Assembly: GCF_009882975.1 (NCBI RefSeq)
Contig: NZ_WTUX01000006.1
Location: 189,066-253,065, forward strand
Length of the DNA stretch: 64,000 nt
DNA from: Maritimibacter harenae
GTDB taxonomy: Bacteria > Pseudomonadota > Alphaproteobacteria > Rhodobacterales > Rhodobacteraceae
Reading direction: 5' to 3'
The position numbers and the translations under genes were made by a program. A model generated the notes under the pieces. That model was not told where the DNA came from and did no database searches. It saw nothing but the letters and a program-made list of their open reading frames with translations. Positions 18,426 through 27,121 of this stretch are shown in pieces (position 1 is the stretch's first letter; every line of letters begins with the position of its first letter).

Positions 18426-19637
18426 TCAGCGGGTGAAACACGCTGCCAGTTCGACATGCGGGGACCAGCGGAACTGGTCCACGACGACAAGCCAGTCAAG
18501 CGTGAATCCCACCTCCGTCAATACCTTGGCATCGCGGGCGAATGAGACCGGATTGCACGACACGGCCGCGATGCGCGGAACGTCGCTTGCGGCGATCTCG
18601 GCCACCTGCGCCTCGGCGCCCGCGCGCGGGGGGTCGATGACCACGGCATCCGCCTTGAGTTCGTCGGGCAGAAGCGGCCGGCGAAACAGGTCACGCGTCT
18701 CGGTCGTCACGGCATGAAGCCCGTGACCGTGCCGCCAGCCCGCGTCCAACGCGTCCATGAGCGCCGCATCGCCCTCGACCGCGTGGACGGCGGCGTGTTC
18801 GGCCAATGGCAGTGAAAACGTGCCACAGCCGGCGAACAGGTCGATGACCCGGCCGGCCTCCCCCACGGCTTCGCGCACGGCGGCGGTCAGGGCCTGCTCG
18901 CCTTCCTTCGTGGCCTGCAGGAACCCGCCCGGCGGCGGGCAGACGTCGATCGTGCCGAAACGCTGCACCGGCGGCTGGGCCAACGCGACCACTTCGCCGT
19001 TCCACGCGAGCCGCGCCACCGGGTGTTCACCCACGATCTGCGCCAGCGCGGTCTCGAGCGCGAGGTCGAGCTTGTGGCCCCCCTGCACGGACACGTCGAG
19101 CCCGGCGGCGGAGTCCGTCAGCGTCACCTTGAGCTCCGCCTTGCGCGATGCGCCGACCCGCGCCAGCGCCTCGCACAGGGGCAGCCCCGCCATGAGCGCG
19201 GGCGTGAGAAGCAGGCAGCCGGGGATCGGCGTGATGACATCCGATTTCGGGGCGTGGAACCCGGTCAGAACGCCCTTCTTCGTGCGCCGGACCGCGATGG
19301 TCGCGCGCCGCCGCGCGCCCGGGGGCGAAGTTGCGATGCCCCGGATGTCGGTCGTCAGACCCTGTGCGGTGAGCGCCTGTTCGACCACGGACGTCTTCCA
19401 CCCGGCCACGAACGTATCGCTTGCATGCTGCAGGGAGCAGCCGCCGCAGGCGCGGTAATGCGCGCAAGGGGCCTTCACCCGGTCCGGCGACGGCGTGACG
19501 ATGCGCGGCGCCTCGATCCGGTCGCCCGTGACCTCGCCCTCGACCTCTTCGCCCGGCAGCGTGCGCGGCACGAAAAGCGGACCGGGGGCGATCCCGTCGC
19601 CCTGGTGGCCAAGCCGTTCGATCGTGACCCTGGTCAT
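18426..19637 (-). CDS. Class I SAM-dependent 5-methyluridine RNA methyltransferase (RlmD/TrmA type)
   Basis: 403 residues. An N-terminal TRAM-like region (MTRVTIERLGHQGDGIA) and the iron-sulfur cysteine cluster CAHYRACGGCSLQH precede the SAM domain (VIDLFAGCGTFSLPLA). The motif DPPRAG and the catalytic cysteine loop VSCNPVSFARDAKVL follow. Family members methylate C5 of uridine in 23S rRNA or tRNA; which target applies here is not decidable. The start overlaps the cca stop as ATGA. Confidence 0.9.
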   Translation of the reverse strand: MTRVTIERLGHQGDGIAPGPLFVPRTLPGEEVEGEVTGDRIEAPRIVTPSPDRVKAPCAHYRACGGCSLQHASDTFVAGWKTSVVEQALTAQGLTTDIRGIATSPPGARRRATIAVRRTKKGVLTGFHAPKSDVITPIPGCLLLTPALMAGLPLCEALARVGASRKAELKVTLTDSAAGLDVSVQGGHKLDLALETALAQIVGEHPVARLAWNGEVVALAQPPVQRFGTIDVCPPPGGFLQATKEGEQALTAAVREAVGEAGRVIDLFAGCGTFSLPLAEHAAVHAVEGDAALMDALDAGWRHGHGLHAVTTETRDLFRRPLLPDELKADAVVIDPPRAGAEAQVAEIAASDVPRIAAVSCNPVSFARDAKVLTEVGFTLDWLVVVDQFRWSPHVELAACFTR

Positions 19638-20794
19638 GCCATCCCCAACAATGTTTCACGCGACGCCGCGAAGTCCGACGCGATCCACGCCGCCTCCAGC
19701 GTCTTCAATTTATCGCCCAGCGCAGGGCCCTCGTAGTCCGGCATCAGGTCGCCGGGTTTCACGGGAAACGTGGCGCAGGCCCCCCGTTCGATGTCGGCGC
19801 GGTACCCGTCGCGCGGCGGCATCTCGGTCAATGCCGCGCGCAGGAGCACGATATCCTCGGCCACCTCCGGCCCGTGGCGGTAGCCCAGCGCGGCCGGTGC
19901 ATCGAGCGACCCGATCCCCGCGCGCAGGGCGGCCAGCCGTTTCGCATCGGCCTTGGACAGGCGCAACGCATCCTTGTGATCGTCCCCGCCCAGCACGGCG
20001 AGGCGGCGCAGCGCGTCGGGCGCGACGCCGTGCTCTTCCTCGAGATGCACGAGACGCGGCAGCGCCGCGGGCGACAGGCCGGGGATGACGTGGTGCAGAA
20101 CGCCGGTGTGCTCCATCGTGGCGACGGCGGGGGCCGGGTCGGGCGCGGACAGGAGCTTGATCATCTCCGCCCCGATCCGTTCGCGCGAAAGCGTCTCCAA
20201 TCCGGCCGAAAGCGCGGCAATCGCCGCCAGGGCCTCCTGGTCGAGCCCGCCTTCGGGATCGCCGTACCAGGCGTGGAACCGGAAGAAACGCAGGATGCGC
20301 AGGTAATCTTCGCGGATGCGGTCTTCCGCGTCGTCGATGAAGCGCACGCAGCGCGCCCGCAGGTCCTCCATGCCGCCCAGCGGGTCGACGATCTCGCCGT
20401 CCGGGGCGGCGTAGAGCGCGTTCATGGTGAAGTCGCGCCGCCGCGCGTCCTCTTCCATCGTATCGGCATAGACGACCGTGGCCCGGCGCCCGTCGGTCTC
20501 GACATCCCGGCGCCAGGTCGTGACCTCGAACGGCGCGCCATCGACGACGACCGTCACCGTGCCGTGTTCGATCCCGGTCGGCACCGCGTGGAATCCGGCG
20601 TTTTGGGCAAGATCAGTGACTGTTTCGGGCCGTGCGTTGGTCGAGATGTCGAGATCGCTGATCGGCGCACCGATGAGCGCGTTGCGCACGCAGCCGCCCA
20701 CGAAATGCGCGTCGTACCCCGCGTCGGTCAGCATGGAACAGACCGCCTGCGCCGCCGGATCGCGGATCCAGTCGCCGGTGATCCGATCCGTCAT
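19634..20794 (-). CDS. cca: CCA tRNA nucleotidyltransferase
   Basis: 386 residues. The nucleotidyltransferase head has the glycine motif FVGGCVRNALIG and the metal-binding aspartates in SDLDIST. The second conserved block is DARRRDFTMNALY, and RFIDDAEDRIREDYLRILRFFRFH is the flexible and template region (about residues 136-160). It adds or repairs the 3'-CCA of tRNA. No HD domain is attached, as expected in this lineage. Overlaps by ATGA with both neighbours make it part of the hslO-nudix-cca-methyltransferase operon. Confidence 0.94.
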   Translation of the reverse strand: MTDRITGDWIRDPAAQAVCSMLTDAGYDAHFVGGCVRNALIGAPISDLDISTNARPETVTDLAQNAGFHAVPTGIEHGTVTVVVDGAPFEVTTWRRDVETDGRRATVVYADTMEEDARRRDFTMNALYAAPDGEIVDPLGGMEDLRARCVRFIDDAEDRIREDYLRILRFFRFHAWYGDPEGGLDQEALAAIAALSAGLETLSRERIGAEMIKLLSAPDPAPAVATMEHTGVLHHVIPGLSPAALPRLVHLEEEHGVAPDALRRLAVLGGDDHKDALRLSKADAKRLAALRAGIGSLDAPAALGYRHGPEVAEDIVLLRAALTEMPPRDGYRADIERGACATFPVKPGDLMPDYEGPALGDKLKTLEAAWIASDFAASRETLLGMA

Positions 20795-21396
20795 CGCGAC
20801 ACCCGGTCGGCCAGCACCCGAAGCATCCGCGCGGTGGCGCCCCAGATGTAGTACGGCCCCCAGGGCACGGTGTAGAATTCCCGGTACTGCCCGCGGAAAT
20901 GCCGCCCCTCGGTGACGAAGCGTGCGGGATCGGTGACGTGAGCGTAGGGCACGGTGAACACCTCGGCCACCTCGCCGGGCTCCGGGCGGAACGCGAACGG
21001 TTCGCGCACGCGGGCCAGCACGGGCTGAACCCGGAAGGCGGTGATGGTCTCATGGGTCGGCAGGGTGCCGATCACCTCGACGTTGCCCGGGGCCAGTCCG
21101 ATCTCTTCATGCGCCTCGCGCAGCGCCGCGTCGACCTCGTCCACGTCGCCCGGATCGACCTTGCCGCCCGGAAAGGCGACCTGGCCCGGGTGATGCTTCA
21201 GCGCCGAGGAGCGTTGCGTCAGGATCAGCTCGACCCCCCGGTCGGTCTCCATGAACGGCACCAGCACCCCGGCCGGGCGCAGGGTCCGGCCGGTCGGGCG
21301 CACCTTGGGGTTCAGGTCGAAATCCGACGATCCGTCCCCCGCCACCTCGCAGGCGCGCGCGAGCGCCGCGAAGATGTCAGCCGTTCCCGTCGGCAT
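20791..21396 (-). CDS. Nudix hydrolase, CoA pyrophosphatase type (NudL-like)
   Basis: 201 residues. The Nudix box is complete (GGKVDPGDVDEVDAALREAH then EEIGL). The preceding LTQRSSALKHHPGQVAFPGG is the UPF0035/CoA-pyrophosphatase signature. It probably hydrolyses CoA or acyl-CoA to phosphopantetheine and 3',5'-ADP. The ATG at 21396 overlaps hslO by 20 bases and I prefer it to the in-frame TTG at 21405. The stop overlaps the cca start. Confidence 0.88.
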   Translation of the reverse strand: MPTGTADIFAALARACEVAGDGSSDFDLNPKVRPTGRTLRPAGVLVPFMETDRGVELILTQRSSALKHHPGQVAFPGGKVDPGDVDEVDAALREAHEEIGLAPGNVEVIGTLPTHETITAFRVQPVLARVREPFAFRPEPGEVAEVFTVPYAHVTDPARFVTEGRHFRGQYREFYTVPWGPYYIWGATARMLRVLADRVSR

Positions 21397-22354
21397 CCTT
21401 GCCAAGCGTCTTGGGGTCGAACTCGTAATGCGCGCCGCAGAACTGGCAATCGGCGGTGACGATGCCTTCCTCGGTGGTCATGTGGGCGATGTCCTTGGCC
21501 GAGTAGATCGACAGGCTTTCGACCACCCGTTCCGCCGAACAGGTGCAGCCGAATTCCACCGGCTGCGGATCGAAGACCCGCGGGCCTTCCTCGTGGAACA
21601 GCCGTGCGAGCATCTCGGTCGGCTGTACCTCGGGCCCGATCATCTCGTCCGGCTGCACCGTGTCGAGCAGGATGTTGGCGCGGCTCCAGTTCTCGCGGTC
21701 GTCGTCGCTGTTGAGCATGTCCTCGGCGGCCAGCAGCCCGTCTTCGCCCGAGCCGCCCTCGCCTTGCGCGAAGGGCGAGGCTTTCGGCATGTGCTGTAGC
21801 ATCACGCCGCCCGCGCGCCACATGTCGGTGGCCTTCTGGAAGCTCAGGATGAAGCGCGTCGGCAGCTGCTCGGACTGCGCGAAGTAGGTCTGCGCGCAAT
21901 CGGACAGCGACGCGCCGGCGATCGGGGTCATGCCGGAATAGGGCTTCATGCCCTGACCCTGGTCGATCAGGATCGCGAAATAGCCGCGGCCGATCTGCGG
22001 AAACGCTTCGCCGTTCGGGTCCAGCCGTTCCTCGTCGTAGCTCGCGTAAGCGCGGATGCGGCCCGGTTCGCCTTCCTTCGCGGGGGCGTAGTAATCGGTC
22101 GCGATGAGTCGCGCCGGACCGTCACCGCGCACCTGGACCGACAGCTTCCAGCGCAGCTTGATCGTCTGGCCGATCAGCGCGGTCAGCAGCGTCGCCTCGG
22201 CCACGAGCGTTTCGATCGCGTCCGGGTAATTGTGTTGTTCCAGCACGTTGTCGAGAACGCCGTCCAGGCGGACGACGCGTCCGCGGACATCGGCCTGGTC
22301 AAGCTGGAAGGGCAGGATCGTATCGTCCCAGGCGATTTGAGACCCGAGGCTCAT
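21377..22354 (-). CDS. hslO: Redox-regulated chaperone Hsp33
   Basis: 325 residues. The C-terminal redox switch has four zinc-binding cysteines, in EFGCTCSAERV and TADCQFCGAHYEF. In the reduced protein zinc keeps the chaperone inactive; oxidative unfolding activates it. The start at 22354 (MSLGSQIAWDDTILPF) matches family members, so the 15-residue upstream extension was dropped. It is the first gene of the leftward operon and is separated by 74 bases from a divergent Nudix gene. Confidence 0.94.
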   Translation of the reverse strand: MSLGSQIAWDDTILPFQLDQADVRGRVVRLDGVLDNVLEQHNYPDAIETLVAEATLLTALIGQTIKLRWKLSVQVRGDGPARLIATDYYAPAKEGEPGRIRAYASYDEERLDPNGEAFPQIGRGYFAILIDQGQGMKPYSGMTPIAGASLSDCAQTYFAQSEQLPTRFILSFQKATDMWRAGGVMLQHMPKASPFAQGEGGSGEDGLLAAEDMLNSDDDRENWSRANILLDTVQPDEMIGPEVQPTEMLARLFHEEGPRVFDPQPVEFGCTCSAERVVESLSIYSAKDIAHMTTEEGIVTADCQFCGAHYEFDPKTLGKDADGNG

Positions 22355-22428
22355 GTGAGGTTTTCCTTGTTCCTTTGGCGTGGCATACCGCGAAGACATA
22401 TGGGGAGCAACCGAGGCGGGAGCCAGTG

Positions 22429-22875
22429 ATGCGGCGCTATGGTGAAACCATCGTGAAAGGTCAACGCTATCGTCCGCGCCCCGGGGCCTACGCGATCCTG
22501 CCGCGCGGCGGCCACGTGTTGTTGACCCACCAGGAGGCGCCGACGCCGGAGTTCCAGCTGCCCGGCGGGGGGATCGACCCGGGTGAATCCACGCTCACCG
22601 CGCTGCACCGCGAGGTGATCGAGGAAACCGGCTGGAAGATCGCCGCGCCCCGCCGCGTGGGGGCCTTCCGCCGCTTCGCCTACATGCCGGAATACGACCT
22701 CTGGGCAGAGAAGATCTGCCACATTTATGTCGCCCAGCCGGTGCGCCCGCTGCACGACCCGACCGAGCCGGGCCATGAAGCGGTGTGGATGGAAGCGGAG
22801 GCCGCTCTCTCGAGCCTCGCCAACCATGGCGACCGCGCATTTCTGGAGCGTTACCTGGCGTTCGGGCCCCGGTAA
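22429..22875 (+). CDS. Nudix hydrolase
   Basis: 148 residues with a canonical Nudix box (GGGIDPGESTLTALHREVIE then ETGW) in the N-terminal half and RPGAYAILPRGGHVLL as its leading strand. The substrate is unknown; similar proteins include diadenosine polyphosphate and nucleoside-diphosphate-sugar hydrolases. The start at 22429 has GGGAG eight bases upstream. The 3' end overlaps the convergent phosphatase gene by 25 bases. Confidence 0.85.
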   Translation: MRRYGETIVKGQRYRPRPGAYAILPRGGHVLLTHQEAPTPEFQLPGGGIDPGESTLTALHREVIEETGWKIAAPRRVGAFRRFAYMPEYDLWAEKICHIYVAQPVRPLHDPTEPGHEAVWMEAEAALSSLANHGDRAFLERYLAFGPR

Positions 22876-24131
22876 TCCAGGATCACGCAGGAAATATCGT
22901 TGTGCGGCGCCTGCCCGCCGGCATGCCGGTCGAGGTCCCAGGCGATCGCCTCCGCCAGCGTTTCGACCCCAAGCCCCGCGTTCCGTGACAGAAGCCGGGC
23001 AAACCCCGCCTCTTCCAGCTCGCGCCCGGCCGCATCCCGGCACTCCGTCACCCCGTCGGAATAGAGCAACAGCCGGTCGCCTGGCGACAGCGTGAATACG
23101 ACCGTTTCATACACCGCGTCCGAGATCAGCCCGATGGGCAGCCCGCCCTTGCCGTGAAACGTCACGGCACCCGAGGGGGACAGAACCGCCGGGTTGGGAT
23201 GCCCGCATTGCGCCATTTCCACCCGCCCCGTCGCCTGGTCGACGTAAGCGAGGGTCATGGTGAAGTAGAGGTCCGATTTCAGGTCCGACACCATCAGCCG
23301 GTTCAGCGCCCCGGCCACCGCGTGCGGCGGCTTCACCCGGTAACGGTCGGGCCCCACCGCCTCCAGCGCGATATTCTGCGCGGGCGCACCGTCCGAGAGG
23401 TAGCCCGCCAGCCGCGCGGTCAGCAGCGCCGAGGCGACACCGTGCCCCGACACGTCGATGGCATAGATCGCGATGCGTCCGTCGCCCGTGGCGAAGCTGC
23501 CGGCAAGGTCGCCGCCCACGTGCCCGCTGGGCTTCAGCACCAGCGCCACGCAGGCGGTGCCGTAATCGCGGAACCTTTCGCGCACCAGCGCCTGTTGCAT
23601 CCGCCGCGCCTCGATCAGGTCCCGGTCCAATGCATCGTAGAGCGCCGACATTTCGTCCAGCGTGGCGACGACCAGCCGGTTCTTCTCCGTCAATTCCCGC
23701 TCCATCCGCAGGATGCGGTCGCCCGCCGCGATGCGCGCGCGCAGTTCGTCCGGGTTCACCGGCTTGGTCAGGAAATCGTCTGCCCCGATGTCCAGCCCTT
23801 CCGCCACCGCACCCTTTTCGTTCTTCGACGTGAGAAGGATGAAATAGCCGTAATGATCGCGCGGGAGCGCGCGGAACCGGCGGCACAGGTCCAGCCCGGT
23901 CATCCCCGGCATCATCCAGTCCGACAGGACCAGGTCGATGTCGTGGGCGGACAGGACGCCAAGCGCGTCTTCGCCCGTCGCGGCCTCGATCACGTCGAAA
24001 CCAAGCCGCGTCAGGGTCCCCACGAGCATGCGGCGCTGGGCGCGGCTGTCGTCGACGACAAGCACCCGGCGGATCACGCCGTCCGCCACGGGGGGCCGCG
24101 GCGCGGGTCGGTTCAGCACGGTCGCCGGCAA
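22851..24131 (-). CDS. Response regulator fused to PP2C-type (SpoIIE/RsbU) phosphatase
   Basis: 426 residues. The receiver domain (about 20-137) has the acidic pair in VVDDSRAQR, Asp71 in LVLSDWMMPGMTG and Lys in LTKPVNPDEL. After a linking helix, the PP2C domain has SGHVGGDLAGSF, IYAIDVSGHGVASALL and LLLYSDGVTECRDAAG. Such proteins dephosphorylate anti-sigma-factor antagonists in partner-switching. RbaY of Rhodobacter, which feeds RbaV/RbaW and gene-transfer-agent control, has the same build. The start is a TTG at 24131 with GAGGG upstream; GTG at 24119 is an alternative. It is divergent from an Hpt gene. Confidence 0.85.
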   Translation of the reverse strand: MPATVLNRPAPRPPVADGVIRRVLVVDDSRAQRRMLVGTLTRLGFDVIEAATGEDALGVLSAHDIDLVLSDWMMPGMTGLDLCRRFRALPRDHYGYFILLTSKNEKGAVAEGLDIGADDFLTKPVNPDELRARIAAGDRILRMERELTEKNRLVVATLDEMSALYDALDRDLIEARRMQQALVRERFRDYGTACVALVLKPSGHVGGDLAGSFATGDGRIAIYAIDVSGHGVASALLTARLAGYLSDGAPAQNIALEAVGPDRYRVKPPHAVAGALNRLMVSDLKSDLYFTMTLAYVDQATGRVEMAQCGHPNPAVLSPSGAVTFHGKGGLPIGLISDAVYETVVFTLSPGDRLLLYSDGVTECRDAAGRELEEAGFARLLSRNAGLGVETLAEAIAWDLDRHAGGQAPHNDISCVILDYRGPNAR

Positions 24132-24187
24132 GGCAGGCCCTCGATCTGGTCACGCAAGACATCGGGCGAATACATAGAGCGCTGGTC

Positions 24188-24202
24188 TTAACGCACGGTG
24201 AA
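24188..24202. promoter_or_regulatory. Near-consensus CtrA site TTAA-N7-TGAA
   Basis: TTAA (24188-24191) is separated by seven bases from TGAA (24199-24202), one mismatch from the CtrA full site. It lies in the 153-base divergent gap between the phosphatase and Hpt genes, about 60 bases from the phosphatase start. A second half-site TTAACC is at 24245-24250, close to the Hpt gene. Binding is inferred. Confidence 0.35.
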
Positions 24203-24284
24203 TGATCGAATTTTTCCTTTTCCCCGGCCCGCCGAAACCCCGCGTTAACCTCTCGCCGCCATGTTGCACGAAACGGAGGGCGCC

Positions 24285-24590
24285 ATGATCGACTGGAACC
24301 GGGTCCGGGACCTCAAGGAGGAAATCGGGGACGACGACTTTGACGAGGTCGTCGCGATGTTCCTGGAGGAGGTCGACACGTTGATCGCCGCGCTCGACCC
24401 CGCGGCGCCGGGCGCGGAGGGGGATCTGCATTCGTTGAAGTCCGCGGCGCTCAACCTGGGCTTCGCCCGGTTCGCCACGCTCTGCGGTGACGGCGAACGG
24501 ATCGCGGCGCAGGGCGGCACCCCCGATCTGGCCCCGATCCGGGCCGCCTATACCGCGTCGCGCACCGAATTTGCCGCCCAACCGCCCTGA
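24285..24590 (+). CDS. Hpt-domain phosphotransfer protein
   Basis: 101 residues forming a stand-alone four-helix Hpt domain. The phospho-acceptor is His49 in EGDLHSLKSAALNLGFARF, a close match to the family pattern HxLKGxSxxLG with Gly changed to Ser. Acidic N-terminal helices are typical. It would relay phosphate between a hybrid kinase and a receiver; the divergent receiver-phosphatase is the natural candidate partner. ATG 24285 has GGAGGG six bases upstream. Confidence 0.85.
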   Translation: MIDWNRVRDLKEEIGDDDFDEVVAMFLEEVDTLIAALDPAAPGAEGDLHSLKSAALNLGFARFATLCGDGERIAAQGGTPDLAPIRAAYTASRTEFAAQPP

Positions 24591-24667
24591 CCGCGCCGCC
24601 GATCACCCTTGCCCGCATGGCGCCTTGCCGATAAACCCCGCCGGACAGTGAAAAAACGGAGCCCTCC

Positions 24668-25894
24668 ATGTCCGCGCCGAAGAAAGTCGTGCTCGCCTAT
24701 TCCGGCGGCCTCGATACCTCGATCATCCTGAAATGGCTTCAAACCGAATACGGGTGCGAGGTCGTGACCTTCACCGCCGACCTGGGCCAGGGGGAAGAGC
24801 TTGAGCCGGCGCGCGAAAAGGCGCTGATGCTGGGCATCAAGCCCGAGAACATCTTCATCGAGGACCTGCGCGAGGAATTCGTGCGCGACTACGTGAACCC
24901 GATGTTCCGCGCCAACACGGTCTACGAGGGGCAGTACCTCCTGGGCACCTCGATCGCCCGGCCGCTGATCTCCAAGCGGCTCGTGGAAATCGCCGAGGCC
25001 ACCGGGGCCGACGCCGTCGCCCACGGCGCGACCGGCAAGGGCAACGACCAGGTGCGGTTCGAACTGGCCTGCTACGCGCTCAACCCCGACATCAAGGTGG
25101 TCGCGCCCTGGCGTGAATGGGACCTGACCTCGCGCACGAAGCTCATCGACTTCGCCGAGAAGAACCAGATCCCGATCGCCAAGGACAAGCGCGGCGAAGC
25201 GCCGTTCTCGGTCGACGCGAACCTTCTGCACACCTCGTCCGAGGGCAAGGTGCTGGAAGACCCCGCGGAAATGGCGCCCGATTACGTGTTCCAGCGCACC
25301 GACGACCCGGTGAAAGCGCCCGACGCCCCGGAATACGTGGAAATCACTTTCGAAAAGGGTGACGCGGTCGCGATCAACGGCAAAGCCGTCTCGCCCGCCG
25401 AAATGCTGACCGAGCTCAACGCGCTGGGCAAGAAACACGGGATCGGCCGCCTCGACTTCGTCGAGAACCGCTTTGTGGGCATGAAATCGCGCGGGATCTA
25501 CGAAACCCCGGGCGGCACCATCCTTCTGGAAGCGCATCGCGGGATCGAACAGATCACGCTGGATCCCGGCGCCGGGCACCTGAAGGACAGCCTGATGCCG
25601 CGCTATGCCGAGATCATCTACAACGGCTTCTGGTTCTCGCCGGAGCGCGAAATGCTCCAGGCGTTGATCGACAAGAGCCAGGAGAACGTGACCGGCACCG
25701 TGCGCCTGCAACTCTTCAAGGGCTCGGCCTTCTGCGTCGGCCGCTGGTCGGACCACTCGCTCTACTCCGAGGCCCACGTGACCTTCGAGGATGACGCGGG
25801 CGCGTACGACCAGAAGGACGCGGCCGGCTTCATCCAGCTCAACGCCCTGCGGCTCAAGCTGCTCGCGGCGCGCAACCGGCGGCTCAAGGGCTAG
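24668..25894 (+). CDS. argG: Argininosuccinate synthase
   Basis: 408 residues. The N-terminal ATP pyrophosphatase motif is [36 protein letters not shown] and the aspartate/citrulline-binding segments such as [19 protein letters not shown] are conserved. It joins citrulline and aspartate with ATP in arginine synthesis. The start matches the family ([14 protein letters not shown]). The gene appears monocistronic with a 77-base gap upstream. Confidence 0.98.
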   Translation: MSAPKKVVLAYSGGLDTSIILKWLQTEYGCEVVTFTADLGQGEELEPAREKALMLGIKPENIFIEDLREEFVRDYVNPMFRANTVYEGQYLLGTSIARPLISKRLVEIAEATGADAVAHGATGKGNDQVRFELACYALNPDIKVVAPWREWDLTSRTKLIDFAEKNQIPIAKDKRGEAPFSVDANLLHTSSEGKVLEDPAEMAPDYVFQRTDDPVKAPDAPEYVEITFEKGDAVAINGKAVSPAEMLTELNALGKKHGIGRLDFVENRFVGMKSRGIYETPGGTILLEAHRGIEQITLDPGAGHLKDSLMPRYAEIIYNGFWFSPEREMLQALIDKSQENVTGTVRLQLFKGSAFCVGRWSDHSLYSEAHVTFEDDAGAYDQKDAAGFIQLNALRLKLLAARNRRLKG

Positions 25895-25966
25895 GGGCGG
25901 CCACGTCAGGCTTGCGCCCGACCCCCGAAACGGTCCAATGGCGGCGACCCGAACCGGAGCGCCGCC

Positions 25967-26251
25967 ATGACCCTTTCCGACATCGTCGACAGGATGAACA
26001 AATCCCTGCCCGACAATCCCCTGTCCGACACCATCAAGTTCGATTGCGGCGATGACGGCGCGATCACGGTGTCCGGGACCGAAGCGCGGCTCGCCGACGA
26101 GCCCGCCGATTGCACCATCCGCATGACCGAGGCGAACCTCGTGAAGCTGTTGTCGGGCAAGCTGAACCCGATGACCGCGTTCGCGATGGGCAAGATCAAG
26201 GTTTCCGGCGACATGTCCGTCGCCATGAAGCTCAGCCAACTGATGAAATAG
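25967..26251 (+). CDS. SCP2 sterol-binding domain protein
   Basis: 94 residues, a single SCP-2 fold. The family signature is the C-terminal hydrophobic run KLLSGKLNPMTAFAMGKIKV followed by SGDMSVAMKLSQLM. These small soluble proteins bind lipids or fatty acyl-CoAs in a hydrophobic tunnel. The ATG has a GGAGCG ribosome binding site. It faces the convergent PfkB gene with only three bases between stops. Confidence 0.9.
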   Translation: MTLSDIVDRMNKSLPDNPLSDTIKFDCGDDGAITVSGTEARLADEPADCTIRMTEANLVKLLSGKLNPMTAFAMGKIKVSGDMSVAMKLSQLMK

Positions 26252-26254
26252 AGC

Positions 26255-27121
26255 CTATCGACCGTCCAGGAACGCCGCGACTTCGTCCGCCGTCGGCATC
26301 GCGTCGGCCGTACCGGGCCGCGTGACCTGAAGCGCGGCGGCCCCGGCCCCCCGGCGCAACGCCTCGGCACGCCCCGCCCCCTGGTCGAGCGCTGCGATGA
26401 CGGTACCGATGAAGCAATCGCCCGCCCCGGTCGTATCGACCGCCTCGACCGCGAAGGCCGGCTGATCGATCACCTCGTCCCCGCGCCAGCGCGCGCCTTT
26501 GGCCCCGTCGGTGATCAACAGGTTCGCAATCGGCAGCGCATCCACCGTGACGCCCATATGCGCGGCCATCTGCTGCGCCTCGACCGAATTGACGGCGACG
26601 AGGTCGCAGAGCGGCAGCATCTCGGCCACCCTCGCGGGTTTGAACGGGGCGGCGGAGTAGGTGACGAAACACCCGGCCTCGCGCGCCAGCGCGGCGGCCT
26701 CGGCGCCCAGGTTCGCCTCGCCCTGAAGCATGAAGTGATCGCCCGGCCGCGCTTCGGCCAGGGCGGATTTGAGCAGCGTCAGAGACTGTTCATGGTTCGC
26801 ACCGGGCAGCACGACGATCATGTTCTCGCCCGCCGCATCGACATGCACGTTGGCGTGGCCCGTGACGCGCCCCTCGGTGCCGACGAAGCGCACGTCGACC
26901 CCGAAGCCGTTCAGCTCTCGCCGACCCGACCCGTCCGGGCCGACCATGCCGATGTGGACGACGTCGGCCCCGGCCCGGTGCGCCGCGACCGACTGGTTCG
27001 CGCCCTTGCCGCCCAGCCCGCGGTCGTACCCGGTGGCGGCCAGCGTTTCGCCCGGCCCCGGCAGATGCGGGAGGCGGTAGAAATGGTCGATGTTGATCGA
27101 GCCGAAGTTGAAGACCGTCAT
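26255..27121 (-). CDS. rbsK: PfkB-family sugar kinase, ribokinase-like
   Basis: 288 residues. The substrate motif GGKGANQSVAAHRAGADV near residue 37 and the C-terminal ATP/anion-hole motif VDTTGAGDCFIGT (catalytic Asp in GAGD) mark a ribokinase-type PfkB kinase. It lies directly after maeB (TGATG overlap) rather than with a ribose transporter, so the true sugar or nucleoside substrate is uncertain and the symbol is tentative. Confidence 0.78.
   Translation of the reverse strand: MTVFNFGSINIDHFYRLPHLPGPGETLAATGYDRGLGGKGANQSVAAHRAGADVVHIGMVGPDGSGRRELNGFGVDVRFVGTEGRVTGHANVHVDAAGENMIVVLPGANHEQSLTLLKSALAEARPGDHFMLQGEANLGAEAAALAREAGCFVTYSAAPFKPARVAEMLPLCDLVAVNSVEAQQMAAHMGVTVDALPIANLLITDGAKGARWRGDEVIDQPAFAVEAVDTTGAGDCFIGTVIAALDQGAGRAEALRRGAGAAALQVTRPGTADAMPTADEVAAFLDGR

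Noticed and set aside
19650-19665. TGTTTCACGCGA at the start of the RNA methyltransferase gene
   Set aside because: Several mismatches in the right half and far from the origin; treated as chance.
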